Position numbers and translations under genes: made by a program
Assembly: GCA_030697525.1 (NCBI GenBank)
Contig: JAUYPW010000014.1
Location: 1 to 40,118, forward strand
Source: a bacterium
GTDB lineage: Bacteria > Patescibacteriota > Minisyncoccia > Sungbacterales > HO2-52-23
Length of the DNA stretch: 40,118 nucleotides
Direction: 5' to 3'
Notes under the pieces: model-generated
What the model saw: the letters and a program-made list of their open reading frames with translations, nothing else
The model's database searches: none
What the model was told of the DNA's origin: nothing
Shown here: positions 16,616-24,773 of the stretch, in pieces
How positions within the stretch are numbered: position 1 is the first letter of the stretch
Layout of the letters: each line of letters opens with the position of its first letter

Positions 16616-16798
16616 ATGGCCAATACCGACGGAAGAATGAGTGTCAGGGTAAGGCTTTCGGAGATCATGGAACTGGTTATGTCTGTTCCTATGTTTAGCG
16701 ATATCTATACGGTGGATTTACGACTTACCCGAGAGCAAATAGAGAAACTACAGGAACGAAATATTTGGTATGCCAATCTGGTAGAGAGAGATTCTTGA
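16616..16798 (+). CDS. Small hypothetical protein (60 aa)
   Basis: ATG 16616 with SD AAAGGAG; MANTDGRMSVRVRLSEIMELVMSVPMFSDIYTVDLRLTREQ...; followed directly by a terminator. Confidence 0.65.
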   Translation: MANTDGRMSVRVRLSEIMELVMSVPMFSDIYTVDLRLTREQIEKLQERNIWYANLVERDS

Positions 16799-16808
16799 CC
16801 AAAAAAAC

Positions 16809-16836
16809 AAACAGCGAGATTTCTTCGCTGTTTTTT
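16809..16836 (+). terminator. Intrinsic terminator
   Basis: ACAGCGA-GATTTCT-TCGCTGTTTTTT. Confidence 0.85.
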
Positions 16837-16914
16837 CGTTTCCTTTAAAATATAAATACGGAGGGTAGTAAAAATGGTTGCGAGGAGGATTGGGTAAGTC
16901 ATTTTTCAGAAATA

Positions 16915-17077
16915 GCGGGTCGAGGCCATACCTTGAGGAGACCATAATGAGCCGAGCGGGCAGGGTTTTTCTGCCTCCGCCAACTGGCGGAGGCAGAAAA
17001 GAGCGAGGCTATTCTTTAGAAAAATTTCTCGCTGGGGAATTTTTGCGTGTCTCCGAGAGGTGTGGCCGAGAACCCGC
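16915..17077. repeat. Structured dispersed repeat element D
   Basis: Terminal inverted arms GCGGGTCGAGGCCATACC / GGTGTGGCCGAGAACCCGC; apical 16-bp hairpin TTTTCTGCCTCCGCCA-AC-TGGCGGAGGCAGAAAA (16967-17000); long near-identity to the reverse complement of 26775-26931. Confidence 0.85.
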
Positions 17078-17123
17078 GACAATGACAAAAGGGAGAAATG
17101 GGAATAAGGGGAATAAACTATTT

Positions 17124-18896
17124 TTATTCCGAAGTGACTCTCAAAACTTCTTCAATCGTCGTCACCTTCTGCGCCGCGCGGATAAAACCCTCCTCCAACA
17201 TCGTAAGCATACCTTCCCCCCTCGCCCTCTTTTCAATCTCATCCGAAGTGGCATTTTTTACCACCATTTCTTTTATAGATTCTGTGACCTCCAAAACCTC
17301 ATGAATACCGATTCTTCCTTTATACCCCTCCGGACACTCGGCGGTCTTTTTCGGCCTCCCCCACTCCATGTTTTCCAAAGTCATGTTTTGATCTGTCACT
17401 TTTTCTTTTTTCAGAATTTCCAATGTTCTGTCGAAATCTAGATCCTTTTTCAAACTTCCTATTTGATCGGAGGTGAGTTTATAGGCCTCTTGTTCCGGAC
17501 AAAGCCGTCTAACCAGCCTTTGAGATATGACCGCGCTTACCGTCGAAGCAATTAGAAAGGGTTCCACTTTCATATCAATCAGGCGGGGTATGGCTCCCGC
17601 GGCGGAATTGGTATGCAAAGTGGAGAGAACCAAGTGTCCGGTGAGCGCCGCGTTTATAGCCAAAGAGGCGGTCTCATTGTCGCGTATCTCGCCCACCATA
17701 ATTATATTCGGGTCTTGGCGCAAAAGTGAGCGCAAGCCATTGGCAAAAGTAAAACCAATATCCGGCCTCACTTGAGTTTGGTTTATGCGCGGCATTCGGT
17801 ATTCAATAGGATCCTCAACCGTAGAAATATTTACTGCCGGAGTATTCAGCATCTCCAAAATTGTATAAAGCGTGGTGGTCTTTCCGGAACCTGTGGGGCC
17901 GGTGGCCAGAATTATTCCGGTAGGTCTTTTTATGGCGCGCTGGATTCTTTCCAAATTTATCCCCCAAAAACCCAACTCCTCCAAAGAAAAGCCCTTAACT
18001 GATTCTGGTAAAAGACGCATGACAACCTTTTCACCTTCGGAAGTCGGCAGAACAGAGACACGGAAAGAAATTTTATACTGCTCCGTTTCTATTTTGAAAC
18101 GTCCGTCTTGCGGCAGACGATGCTCATCTAGCTTCAAATTAGACACGACTTTGATGCGCGCCACCACACCGGTAGAGATTTGTTTGGGCAGGGTCATGGC
18201 CTCATGCAAAATGCCATCAATCCGATAACGAACTAAAACCTCTTTTTCCATAGGTTCAATATGTATATCGGATGCGCTTTGTAAAATGGCGTGGCGAATC
18301 AAAGTATCCACTATGCGGATAACTGGCAAATCCTCGGCAAGTTTTTTTAAATCTTCCGCATTTTCCTCGCCATTGCCGCCCTCCTTCACCGCATTCATTG
18401 TCTCGCCCGCCTGTCCGGCAATTACTGATTCTTTTTTTATAATATCCCCGAATTCCGCCTCCAGCGTCTTTTGGTATTGCTTGAGAACGTGCTGGATGGA
18501 TTCTGGAGTGGTCAGACGTGGCAGAACACGAAAACCATCCTTTTTACGAACAAATTCAATGGTCTGTATGTCGTCGGGATCCAACATAGCCACTTCCAAA
18601 TTTTTACCTGTTTTTCGGAAAGGTACGATATTGTGAGTCCGCGATATCGGCTCGGGGATGATTTCCAATATTTTCGGATCAATAATTTCGTGGGTTAGAT
18701 CTACAAAAGGAATACCCAATATATAAGCCTCAAGCCGTCTTATGTCCTCTTCCTTCAAAAAACCCAGATTAAGTAAAATCTCTCGGAGTTTTTTTCCGGT
18801 TTTGACAGTTTCTTCTTCGGCCTTTTTTAGCTGATCAACTTTAATTAGTCCCGAATCCAGCAAAAAAGCTTTTAATTGTCCTTCTTCAACATGCAT
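17124..18896 (-). CDS. pilB: PilB/GspE-type assembly ATPase (copy 2)
   Basis: ASDIHIEPMEKEVLVRYRIDG, GPTGSGKTTTLYTILE, IMVGEIRDNETASLAINAALTGHLVLSTLHTN. Confidence 0.93.
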   Translation of the reverse strand: MHVEEGQLKAFLLDSGLIKVDQLKKAEEETVKTGKKLREILLNLGFLKEEDIRRLEAYILGIPFVDLTHEIIDPKILEIIPEPISRTHNIVPFRKTGKNLEVAMLDPDDIQTIEFVRKKDGFRVLPRLTTPESIQHVLKQYQKTLEAEFGDIIKKESVIAGQAGETMNAVKEGGNGEENAEDLKKLAEDLPVIRIVDTLIRHAILQSASDIHIEPMEKEVLVRYRIDGILHEAMTLPKQISTGVVARIKVVSNLKLDEHRLPQDGRFKIETEQYKISFRVSVLPTSEGEKVVMRLLPESVKGFSLEELGFWGINLERIQRAIKRPTGIILATGPTGSGKTTTLYTILEMLNTPAVNISTVEDPIEYRMPRINQTQVRPDIGFTFANGLRSLLRQDPNIIMVGEIRDNETASLAINAALTGHLVLSTLHTNSAAGAIPRLIDMKVEPFLIASTVSAVISQRLVRRLCPEQEAYKLTSDQIGSLKKDLDFDRTLEILKKEKVTDQNMTLENMEWGRPKKTAECPEGYKGRIGIHEVLEVTESIKEMVVKNATSDEIEKRARGEGMLTMLEEGFIRAAQKVTTIEEVLRVTSE

Positions 18897-18905
18897 TTAA
18901 AATTA

Positions 18906-19058
18906 GTTGCGGTCGAGGCCATTGCGCTCGCAGACAATGGGAAGAGCGATTTGCTTGGTTCACCAATCTTTTGGTGAAAATCGCGACGACCCTTAGTGAG
19001 GCCGCCGCAGGAGTGGCCGAGTCGTGTCTGCGAGCGCAATGGCCGAGAAAACTGCAAC
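18906..19058. repeat. Structured dispersed repeat element F
   Basis: Outer arms CCATTGCGCTCGCAGACA / TGTCTGCGAGCGCAATGG within GTTGCGGTCGAGG...CCGAGAAAACTGCAAC; inner hairpin around TTCACCAA-tct-TTTGGTGAA. Lies between a response-regulator stop and the pilB copy 2 start. Confidence 0.8.
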
Positions 19059-19424
19059 TTACCCGAGTACTTCTCTTATTTTGTTTATTACCTCCGAAAT
19101 TTTGTAGTCTGTTTTAACCATATACGATTTTGCGCCCAAGCTCATGGCCCTTTCAATATCTTCAGCTCTTTCAAGATTAGATAGAACAAGAACCGGAATA
19201 TCTTGAGTGTCCGGATCTTTTTTAAGCTCTTCCAGAACCATAAAACCGTCCTTTTTGGGAAGAATTAGGTCAAGCAGTATCAAGTCCGGATGTCCGCTTT
19301 TGGCCATACGAAGACCCGTCTCTCCATCCAGAGCCTGAATATTTTCATATCCTGTTTCCTGCAACATCTCACTTAAAGCTTTTTGCAAAGCAGATTCATC
19401 TTCTATGAAAAGTATTTTTTTCAT
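19059..19424 (-). CDS. Response regulator (single REC domain)
   Basis: KKILFIEDESALQKALSEML...LILLDLILPKKDGF...VLVLSNLERAEDIERAMSLGAKSYMVKTDY. Confidence 0.9.
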   Translation of the reverse strand: MKKILFIEDESALQKALSEMLQETGYENIQALDGETGLRMAKSGHPDLILLDLILPKKDGFMVLEELKKDPDTQDIPVLVLSNLERAEDIERAMSLGAKSYMVKTDYKISEVINKIREVLG

Positions 19425-20242
19425 AAGTAGCGTTTGGCAATCACCTTATCAATTTTATCCTGTATTTCATCAAGAAAAAAGTGGGCCTTAACGAGATAAT
19501 CATCCACTCCGAGTCTTTTTGTCCGCTCCATCTGTTCGGGTTCTCCCAAATTGCTTAAAACTATGACCGGCAATTCTTTGGTCTCGGGGTTCCTACGCAT
19601 CTCCTCCAGTACCTGAAAGCCGTCTATGCCCGGCATAACCAGATCCAGAAGAACAATTATGGGCAATTTACCTTTTAAAAATTCCAGGGCTTCCTTGCCG
19701 CTTGTGGCCTCCGCAACTTCAAAACCGTCTTTTTTAAGTTTATTCACCAAAAGCTTTCTCAAGAAAGCATCATCCTCTACCACCAAAACCAGACCCCTTA
19801 TGCCACCCTGATCCTGCGCTGTTGGTGTTTGATTCTTGGTTTCTCCTTGCATATTGATAGTTTTATTAGACTTTGGGGAAGAAACAAATTTATTTAACTT
19901 ATCCAGAACGTCTTGGGGAGTGAAATCCGTTTTTACCAGAAAATCTTTTACTCCCAATTTTTGAGAACGTTCTATTTCCACATTCTGGCCGGAGTTTGAA
20001 ATTATAATTACCGGAAGCGATTTCAGAATACCTTCGCGATTTAAATCTTCCAATATGTCCATGCCCGATTTTCCGGGCAGAAAAATATCCAGCAAGATTG
20101 CATCCGGTTTTTCGTTTTTTACTTTATCCACAACCCCCAAACCATCTGTGGCGGTAAGGACTTCATAGCCTTCATTTTGTAGCTTTATTTGTATAGCCGC
20201 GAGTAGCGATTTTTCGTCTTCAACAACTAAAATCTTAGGCAT
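19421..20242 (-). CDS. Tandem double-receiver (REC-REC) response regulator
   Basis: Two full REC domains (PKILVVEDEKSLLAAIQ... and GLVLVVEDDAFLRKLLV...), each with DLF/DLVMPG and K motifs. Confidence 0.92.
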   Translation of the reverse strand: MPKILVVEDEKSLLAAIQIKLQNEGYEVLTATDGLGVVDKVKNEKPDAILLDIFLPGKSGMDILEDLNREGILKSLPVIIISNSGQNVEIERSQKLGVKDFLVKTDFTPQDVLDKLNKFVSSPKSNKTINMQGETKNQTPTAQDQGGIRGLVLVVEDDAFLRKLLVNKLKKDGFEVAEATSGKEALEFLKGKLPIIVLLDLVMPGIDGFQVLEEMRRNPETKELPVIVLSNLGEPEQMERTKRLGVDDYLVKAHFFLDEIQDKIDKVIAKRYL

Positions 20243-20250
20243 TTTTAATA

Positions 20251-21228
20251 TTATATATGATTATTCCCTTGCACAAAATTTTTCATTTCAGCCTTAACTG
20301 GAGACTTGCCCATCGGGCCTTTTTTAGGTATCACCACACTGAAAGTACTGCCGTTTCCTACTTCAGATTCTACCTCAATGACCCCCCCGTGTCTAAGAGC
20401 TATGTTCTGCGAGAGAAAAAGTCCCAAGCCACTGCCGTTGGGAAACATCTTTATAGCCCCTTCGGATCGATAGAATTTAGTAAAAATCTGCTTTTTTTCT
20501 TCGGGAGTAATACCTATGCCGGTGTCTTTTACTGATATAGAAACTTTGGAACCTTGGCTTTTTATTGTTACAAATACTTTCCCGCCATTTGGAGTATAGG
20601 ATATGGAATTTTCCACCAGATTTTGCACAACCATTATAATCTTGTCCTTGTCTATTACCGCCATTACTCTGTCCTCGTTTTTTTCTAGAATTAATTCAAC
20701 ATTTTTCTGCTTGGCTGTGTTGGCCAAAGCCCCCAAAACTTCTTTAACCAGTGGGAGAACATCTTCCTCCTGAAATGAGTAAGAAAACCGTCCGCTTTCT
20801 ATTCTTGAGACGTTTAAAAGGTCGTTAACAAGCTTGATCATCCGCTCGTTGGTCTCATAACAGGCTTGAAGATATTCCGTCTGACTTACTGTCACTTGTC
20901 CTAAGTCTCCGTCCAGAAAAAGTCGCAAGGTCCATTTTACAGCCGAAAGAGGGGTGCGCAGTTGGTGAGCCGCCACCGTGACAAAGTGAGTCTTGGCCTG
21001 ATCCATTTCCCTCAAGGTTTCCAAGGTTTGAGAAAGTTCAAAATCGCGTCGTACCAATGTTTTGGAAGTACGATCCAGTTCAATTAGTTTTTGCTGATTT
21101 TCGGCTCTAAGTTTCCTGACTTCTTGCCGATGCTTTGCAAATACTATCAAACTACCAAGGACACCAACCGCCACACCCGCGGATAGGTGTGTCACAAACA
21201 TATCAATTATACTGGTATCTTCCGGCAT
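20251..21228 (-). CDS. Sensor histidine kinase
   Basis: VTVAAHQLRTPLSAVKWTL H box; NLVENSISYTPNGG N box; DTGIGITPEE, GSGLGLFLSQ. Confidence 0.93.
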   Translation of the reverse strand: MPEDTSIIDMFVTHLSAGVAVGVLGSLIVFAKHRQEVRKLRAENQQKLIELDRTSKTLVRRDFELSQTLETLREMDQAKTHFVTVAAHQLRTPLSAVKWTLRLFLDGDLGQVTVSQTEYLQACYETNERMIKLVNDLLNVSRIESGRFSYSFQEEDVLPLVKEVLGALANTAKQKNVELILEKNEDRVMAVIDKDKIIMVVQNLVENSISYTPNGGKVFVTIKSQGSKVSISVKDTGIGITPEEKKQIFTKFYRSEGAIKMFPNGSGLGLFLSQNIALRHGGVIEVESEVGNGSTFSVVIPKKGPMGKSPVKAEMKNFVQGNNHI

Positions 21229-21239
21229 ATCCTGTATGT

Positions 21240-22424
21240 TTATTCTCCTATCACAACCAAAGTCATGGTCTCATTGTGGAAATAAGCGGGGGTTCCTTTT
21301 TTACCTAGTAAGGGCCCTTGCTCGCCGTAAGTATAGAAACCGATCATGGGCACATTTTCACCAAGGCTTTTTTGTACAGTTTGATTTTCTTCATGACAGC
21401 GTATTCCCAAAAGTTTATTCCTGGCCATGCAGTTGAACATCAAGATAAATCTAGCTGGACGGCCTTCAAGTTGATTAAGAGCAACTTCCGCGGCGGCTTG
21501 AGCCGCTTTTATAGCCCGATCACGGTCTCCTATCATAATATGCACCATGGTTCCCTCGGGTATGGCCGCCGCCATGGATATCTCTCCCTTGTCGTTTGCA
21601 ATCACAGGATCACGAATCAAAAGTTCGTCACTACCCTCCACCCTAATTCCTATGGGATATGTATAGGCCATACGCGCCAGCGGCTCTTTTACAAGTTCCG
21701 AAGCTTCTTTACCGAAGTAATCTTCATACATTTTTAAAGCTGGCTTACCATCTATTTCTTTGAGCCACACGCCGTCAGTTTTGGTAACCTTCATTGGAAG
21801 CCCTACTGGTTCCCAGCCGTGTTTGATACCAAAACCGTAAGCAAAGTTACCTGAAAATCCTATAGCCACCACAGAGTCGGTAAGAACTTTGTCGTTGTAG
21901 TATTCGTAAGTTTTTTTAAAAAGATAATCGTCTCCCAAAGACCCGCCGATAACCGGAAAATTTACCCCCATGACCGATTTGACCCCCTCCACCAAAGCAG
22001 CGCCATTGGCCGTCATGCCATCCGGCAGTATAACCAACAGGTCGGGCTTTTGCCCTCCATTATTTTTTATTACATCTTGCGCCACGGCAGCCCCGGCCTT
22101 AAAACTGTCTGCCGCAACACCACCACTCACGCCGAGTGTAAATTTAACCTGATCCGCGGCAATAGCCATGACATTTACGGATTCAAAAGTGGTATTCCAG
22201 GAAACAATCTCCCCCGCCGCGCTTCCACCCACAATCGGCACACCGGGAAAAACATCATTAAGTCCAGCCAAAACATCTTCCTGCTTATATTTTATAGAGG
22301 AGAAGGCAAATACTATAGAAGGTTTAACGCCCCCCAATTTGTCTTGAGCCTCGCGAGCCGCATCCGCGGCGGCTCGACGATGATCAGTTAGATTTTGATT
22401 AAGACCGGCACCAGCTTTTATCAT
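21240..22424 (-). CDS. FIST domain sensor protein (FIST N + C)
   Basis: PSIVFAFSSIKYKQEDVLAGLNDVFPGVPIVGGSAAGEI...VIGGSLGDDY...ARFILMFNCMARNKLLG...PMIGFYTYGEQGPL...YFHNETMTLVVIGE. Confidence 0.9.
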   Translation of the reverse strand: MIKAGAGLNQNLTDHRRAAADAAREAQDKLGGVKPSIVFAFSSIKYKQEDVLAGLNDVFPGVPIVGGSAAGEIVSWNTTFESVNVMAIAADQVKFTLGVSGGVAADSFKAGAAVAQDVIKNNGGQKPDLLVILPDGMTANGAALVEGVKSVMGVNFPVIGGSLGDDYLFKKTYEYYNDKVLTDSVVAIGFSGNFAYGFGIKHGWEPVGLPMKVTKTDGVWLKEIDGKPALKMYEDYFGKEASELVKEPLARMAYTYPIGIRVEGSDELLIRDPVIANDKGEISMAAAIPEGTMVHIMIGDRDRAIKAAQAAAEVALNQLEGRPARFILMFNCMARNKLLGIRCHEENQTVQKSLGENVPMIGFYTYGEQGPLLGKKGTPAYFHNETMTLVVIGE

Positions 22425-22444
22425 AAATATTTTGTGGTTAATTA

Positions 22445-23371
22445 TTATTTATTACTTTTAATTGGCAAACTAAACCAAAAGGTGCTTCCTTTTCCGTCTT
22501 CGGACCGAAAACCAATTTGTCCGCCGGACAGGTCTATAATTTGTTTGGCAATATATAACCCGAGTCCCGAGCCATAAGTTTGGACACCCACAGCCTCATC
22601 GGATCTGAAAAATTTCTGAAACATATATTTTTGTTTTTCCCGGGCAATCCCTATGCCCTCGTCTTTGATGCTCCAGACAAGATATGAATCTTCTGGCTCA
22701 ATTCTGATTATAATGTCTCCGGCGCCTTGTGTATAGCGGATAGCGTTGTCTATAAGATTGTGGATCGCCAACGTTATTCTTTCCTTATCCGCAAAAACAA
22801 TTGGCGTTTCCATGGTCCCCTCAAAACTTATAGTGATATTAGACGCTTCAGCATACTTTGGAAAAATCCTCAAAATTTCTTTGGTGAGAATACTTAACGA
22901 AAAGTTTTCTTTTTTTAGTTTAAAACTTCCCGATTCTAAACGGTTTATTTCCAGCAAAGAATCGGCTAAACGGATCATATATTCCGAAGAATTGCGGAGA
23001 GTATATAGAAAATTCTCAACCGACTCATAAACTGGAATTTTGCCGAGGCGATGTTCCAGCATATCCAAGGTCCATTTGAAAATGGCCAGAGGAGAACGAA
23101 GTTGATGGGAAATAATATATATAAATTCGGATTTCAGGCGGTTGGCTTCGGAAACCCGGTTAAAACTGTTTATGATTATATTCCCAATTACAAATATAAA
23201 AGCGGCAACGCCCATAACTATAAGCGCCGCGATTTGCGGCTCATCCGCGCGACTGGAGGCTAATACATAGGTGGCGATCATGGCCACAATAGTGACTATA
23301 CCCATGACCATAAAAAGAAACGGCGGACATTGCCACAAACTTAATCCGGCCTTTTTGCACTCTTGGAACAT
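22445..23371 (-). CDS. Membrane sensor histidine kinase
   Basis: Two N-terminal TM helices; FIYIISHQLRSPLAIFKWTL; NLIDNAIRYTQGAG; DEGIGIAREK; GSGLGLYIAKQI. Confidence 0.93.
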   Translation of the reverse strand: MFQECKKAGLSLWQCPPFLFMVMGIVTIVAMIATYVLASSRADEPQIAALIVMGVAAFIFVIGNIIINSFNRVSEANRLKSEFIYIISHQLRSPLAIFKWTLDMLEHRLGKIPVYESVENFLYTLRNSSEYMIRLADSLLEINRLESGSFKLKKENFSLSILTKEILRIFPKYAEASNITISFEGTMETPIVFADKERITLAIHNLIDNAIRYTQGAGDIIIRIEPEDSYLVWSIKDEGIGIAREKQKYMFQKFFRSDEAVGVQTYGSGLGLYIAKQIIDLSGGQIGFRSEDGKGSTFWFSLPIKSNK

Positions 23372-23427
23372 AAGTTAATTATATGATTACATATAATTTA
23401 TCATTCGCTCGTTTAATTATAGCATAG

Positions 23428-23455
23428 TTGACAACTTATCGTCAGGTAGTATAAT
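23428..23455 (+). promoter_or_regulatory. nusA promoter
   Basis: TTGACA (23428-23433), 16-nt spacer, TATAAT (23450-23455). Confidence 0.85.
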
Positions 23456-23479
23456 AAGCTTATTACTGATTTTAATTCT

Positions 23480-23503
23480 GGTCCGTGGAAACGGACCTTT
23501 TTT
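23480..23503 (+). terminator. Intrinsic terminator/attenuator in the nusA leader
   Basis: GGTCCGT-GGAA-ACGGACC-TTTTTT, between the promoter and the nusA ATG (23510). Confidence 0.85.
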
Positions 23504-23509
23504 AACAAA

Positions 23510-24763
23510 ATGGATCTAAAATCATTCAGTCAGGCTATCCAGCAGATAGCCGATGAAAAAGGAATACCCAAAGAAAAAATATTCGAGACCATCGAGCTGG
23601 CTTTGGCTGCCGCTTATAAGAGGGATTACGGACACCGAGGACAGATAGTTCGGGCCAAGATGAACCCGGAAACGGCCAAAGTTACCATGACACAGATAAA
23701 AATCGTGGTAGATGAAACCATGATAAAATCCGAAGAAGAGGTGCTGGCAGAAGAAGAGGAAAGAGCTAAGCGCCAAGAGGAAGTCATGACCGGCAAAACA
23801 CCTGAAGAAAATCAGAGGTCGCGTCAAGAAGAGTACGAAGAATACGAGGAAGGAGAAAAAAGGGTTCGATTCAACCCGGAGAAACATCTAATGCTTGAGG
23901 ATGCTAGAAAAACAAAATCAGATGTAAAACCAGGAGATGAGCTTGAATTCCCCCTTGAATACCATGAGGAATACGGACGCATTGCGGCTCAGACCGCCAA
24001 ACAAGTCATAATCCAGCGAATACGAGAAATTGAAAGAGATACGGTTTTTGACGAATTTAAAAATAAAGAAGGAGAGGTGTTAAGCGGTATTGTGCAAAGA
24101 GTAGAGGGAAGGAACGTGTTTGTTGATCTCGGCCGATCTGTCGGCATGCTCCCACCTGAGGAACAAATACCGCGGGAGGGATATCAAATCGGAGAACGAA
24201 TAAAATGTGTCGTGATTTTGGTTGAGAAAAACCCCAGAGGACCGGGTATCTTTTTGTCCCGCTCCCACCCCAGACTATTGCGTAAACTTTTTGAAATTGA
24301 AGTGCCGGAGATTGCCGCCGGCACAGTGGAGATAAAATCGGTAGCCAGAGAAGCCGGTTCACGCTCCAAGGTGGCCGTTACATCACATGAGAAAGGAATT
24401 GATCCGGTAGGATCTTTGGTCGGCCAAAAGGGAGTACGAGTATCTACGGTGATCAACGAACTCGGAGGAGAAAAGATCGACGTGATTGAATGGTCAGACA
24501 AACCTTCAGAATTTATAGCGCATGCCATATCCCCAGCCAAAGCCATAGAAGTTGAAATAAATGAAAACCACCGAGAAGCAAGAGTTATAGTCCCCAGCGA
24601 ACAATTATCTTTAGCCATAGGAAAGGGCGGACAAAACGTGCGTCTAGCCGCTAAATTGACGGGCTGGAAAATAGATGTTAGAGCAAAGGGGGAAACTAGT
24701 CCCGCAGAGAAAGCTGGCACTACCGAAGAAACAACTAGTCCATCAATTGAAGATAGTAACTAA
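23510..24763 (+). CDS. nusA: Transcription termination/antitermination factor NusA
   Basis: KIFETIELALAAAYKRDYG NTD; VFVDLGRSVGMLPPEEQIPRE S1; GPGIFLSRSHPRLLRKLFEIEVPEIAAGTVEIKSVAREAGSRSKVAV KH domains. Confidence 0.95.
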   Translation: MDLKSFSQAIQQIADEKGIPKEKIFETIELALAAAYKRDYGHRGQIVRAKMNPETAKVTMTQIKIVVDETMIKSEEEVLAEEEERAKRQEEVMTGKTPEENQRSRQEEYEEYEEGEKRVRFNPEKHLMLEDARKTKSDVKPGDELEFPLEYHEEYGRIAAQTAKQVIIQRIREIERDTVFDEFKNKEGEVLSGIVQRVEGRNVFVDLGRSVGMLPPEEQIPREGYQIGERIKCVVILVEKNPRGPGIFLSRSHPRLLRKLFEIEVPEIAAGTVEIKSVAREAGSRSKVAVTSHEKGIDPVGSLVGQKGVRVSTVINELGGEKIDVIEWSDKPSEFIAHAISPAKAIEVEINENHREARVIVPSEQLSLAIGKGGQNVRLAAKLTGWKIDVRAKGETSPAEKAGTTEETTSPSIEDSN

Positions 24764-24773
24764 ATAACCAATT

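Noticed and set aside
22335-22365. CGAGCCGCATCCGCGGCGGCTCG palindrome-like sequence
   Set aside because: Explained by Ala/Arg-rich coding (RRAAADAAREAQ) in the FIST gene and not repeated elsewhere.
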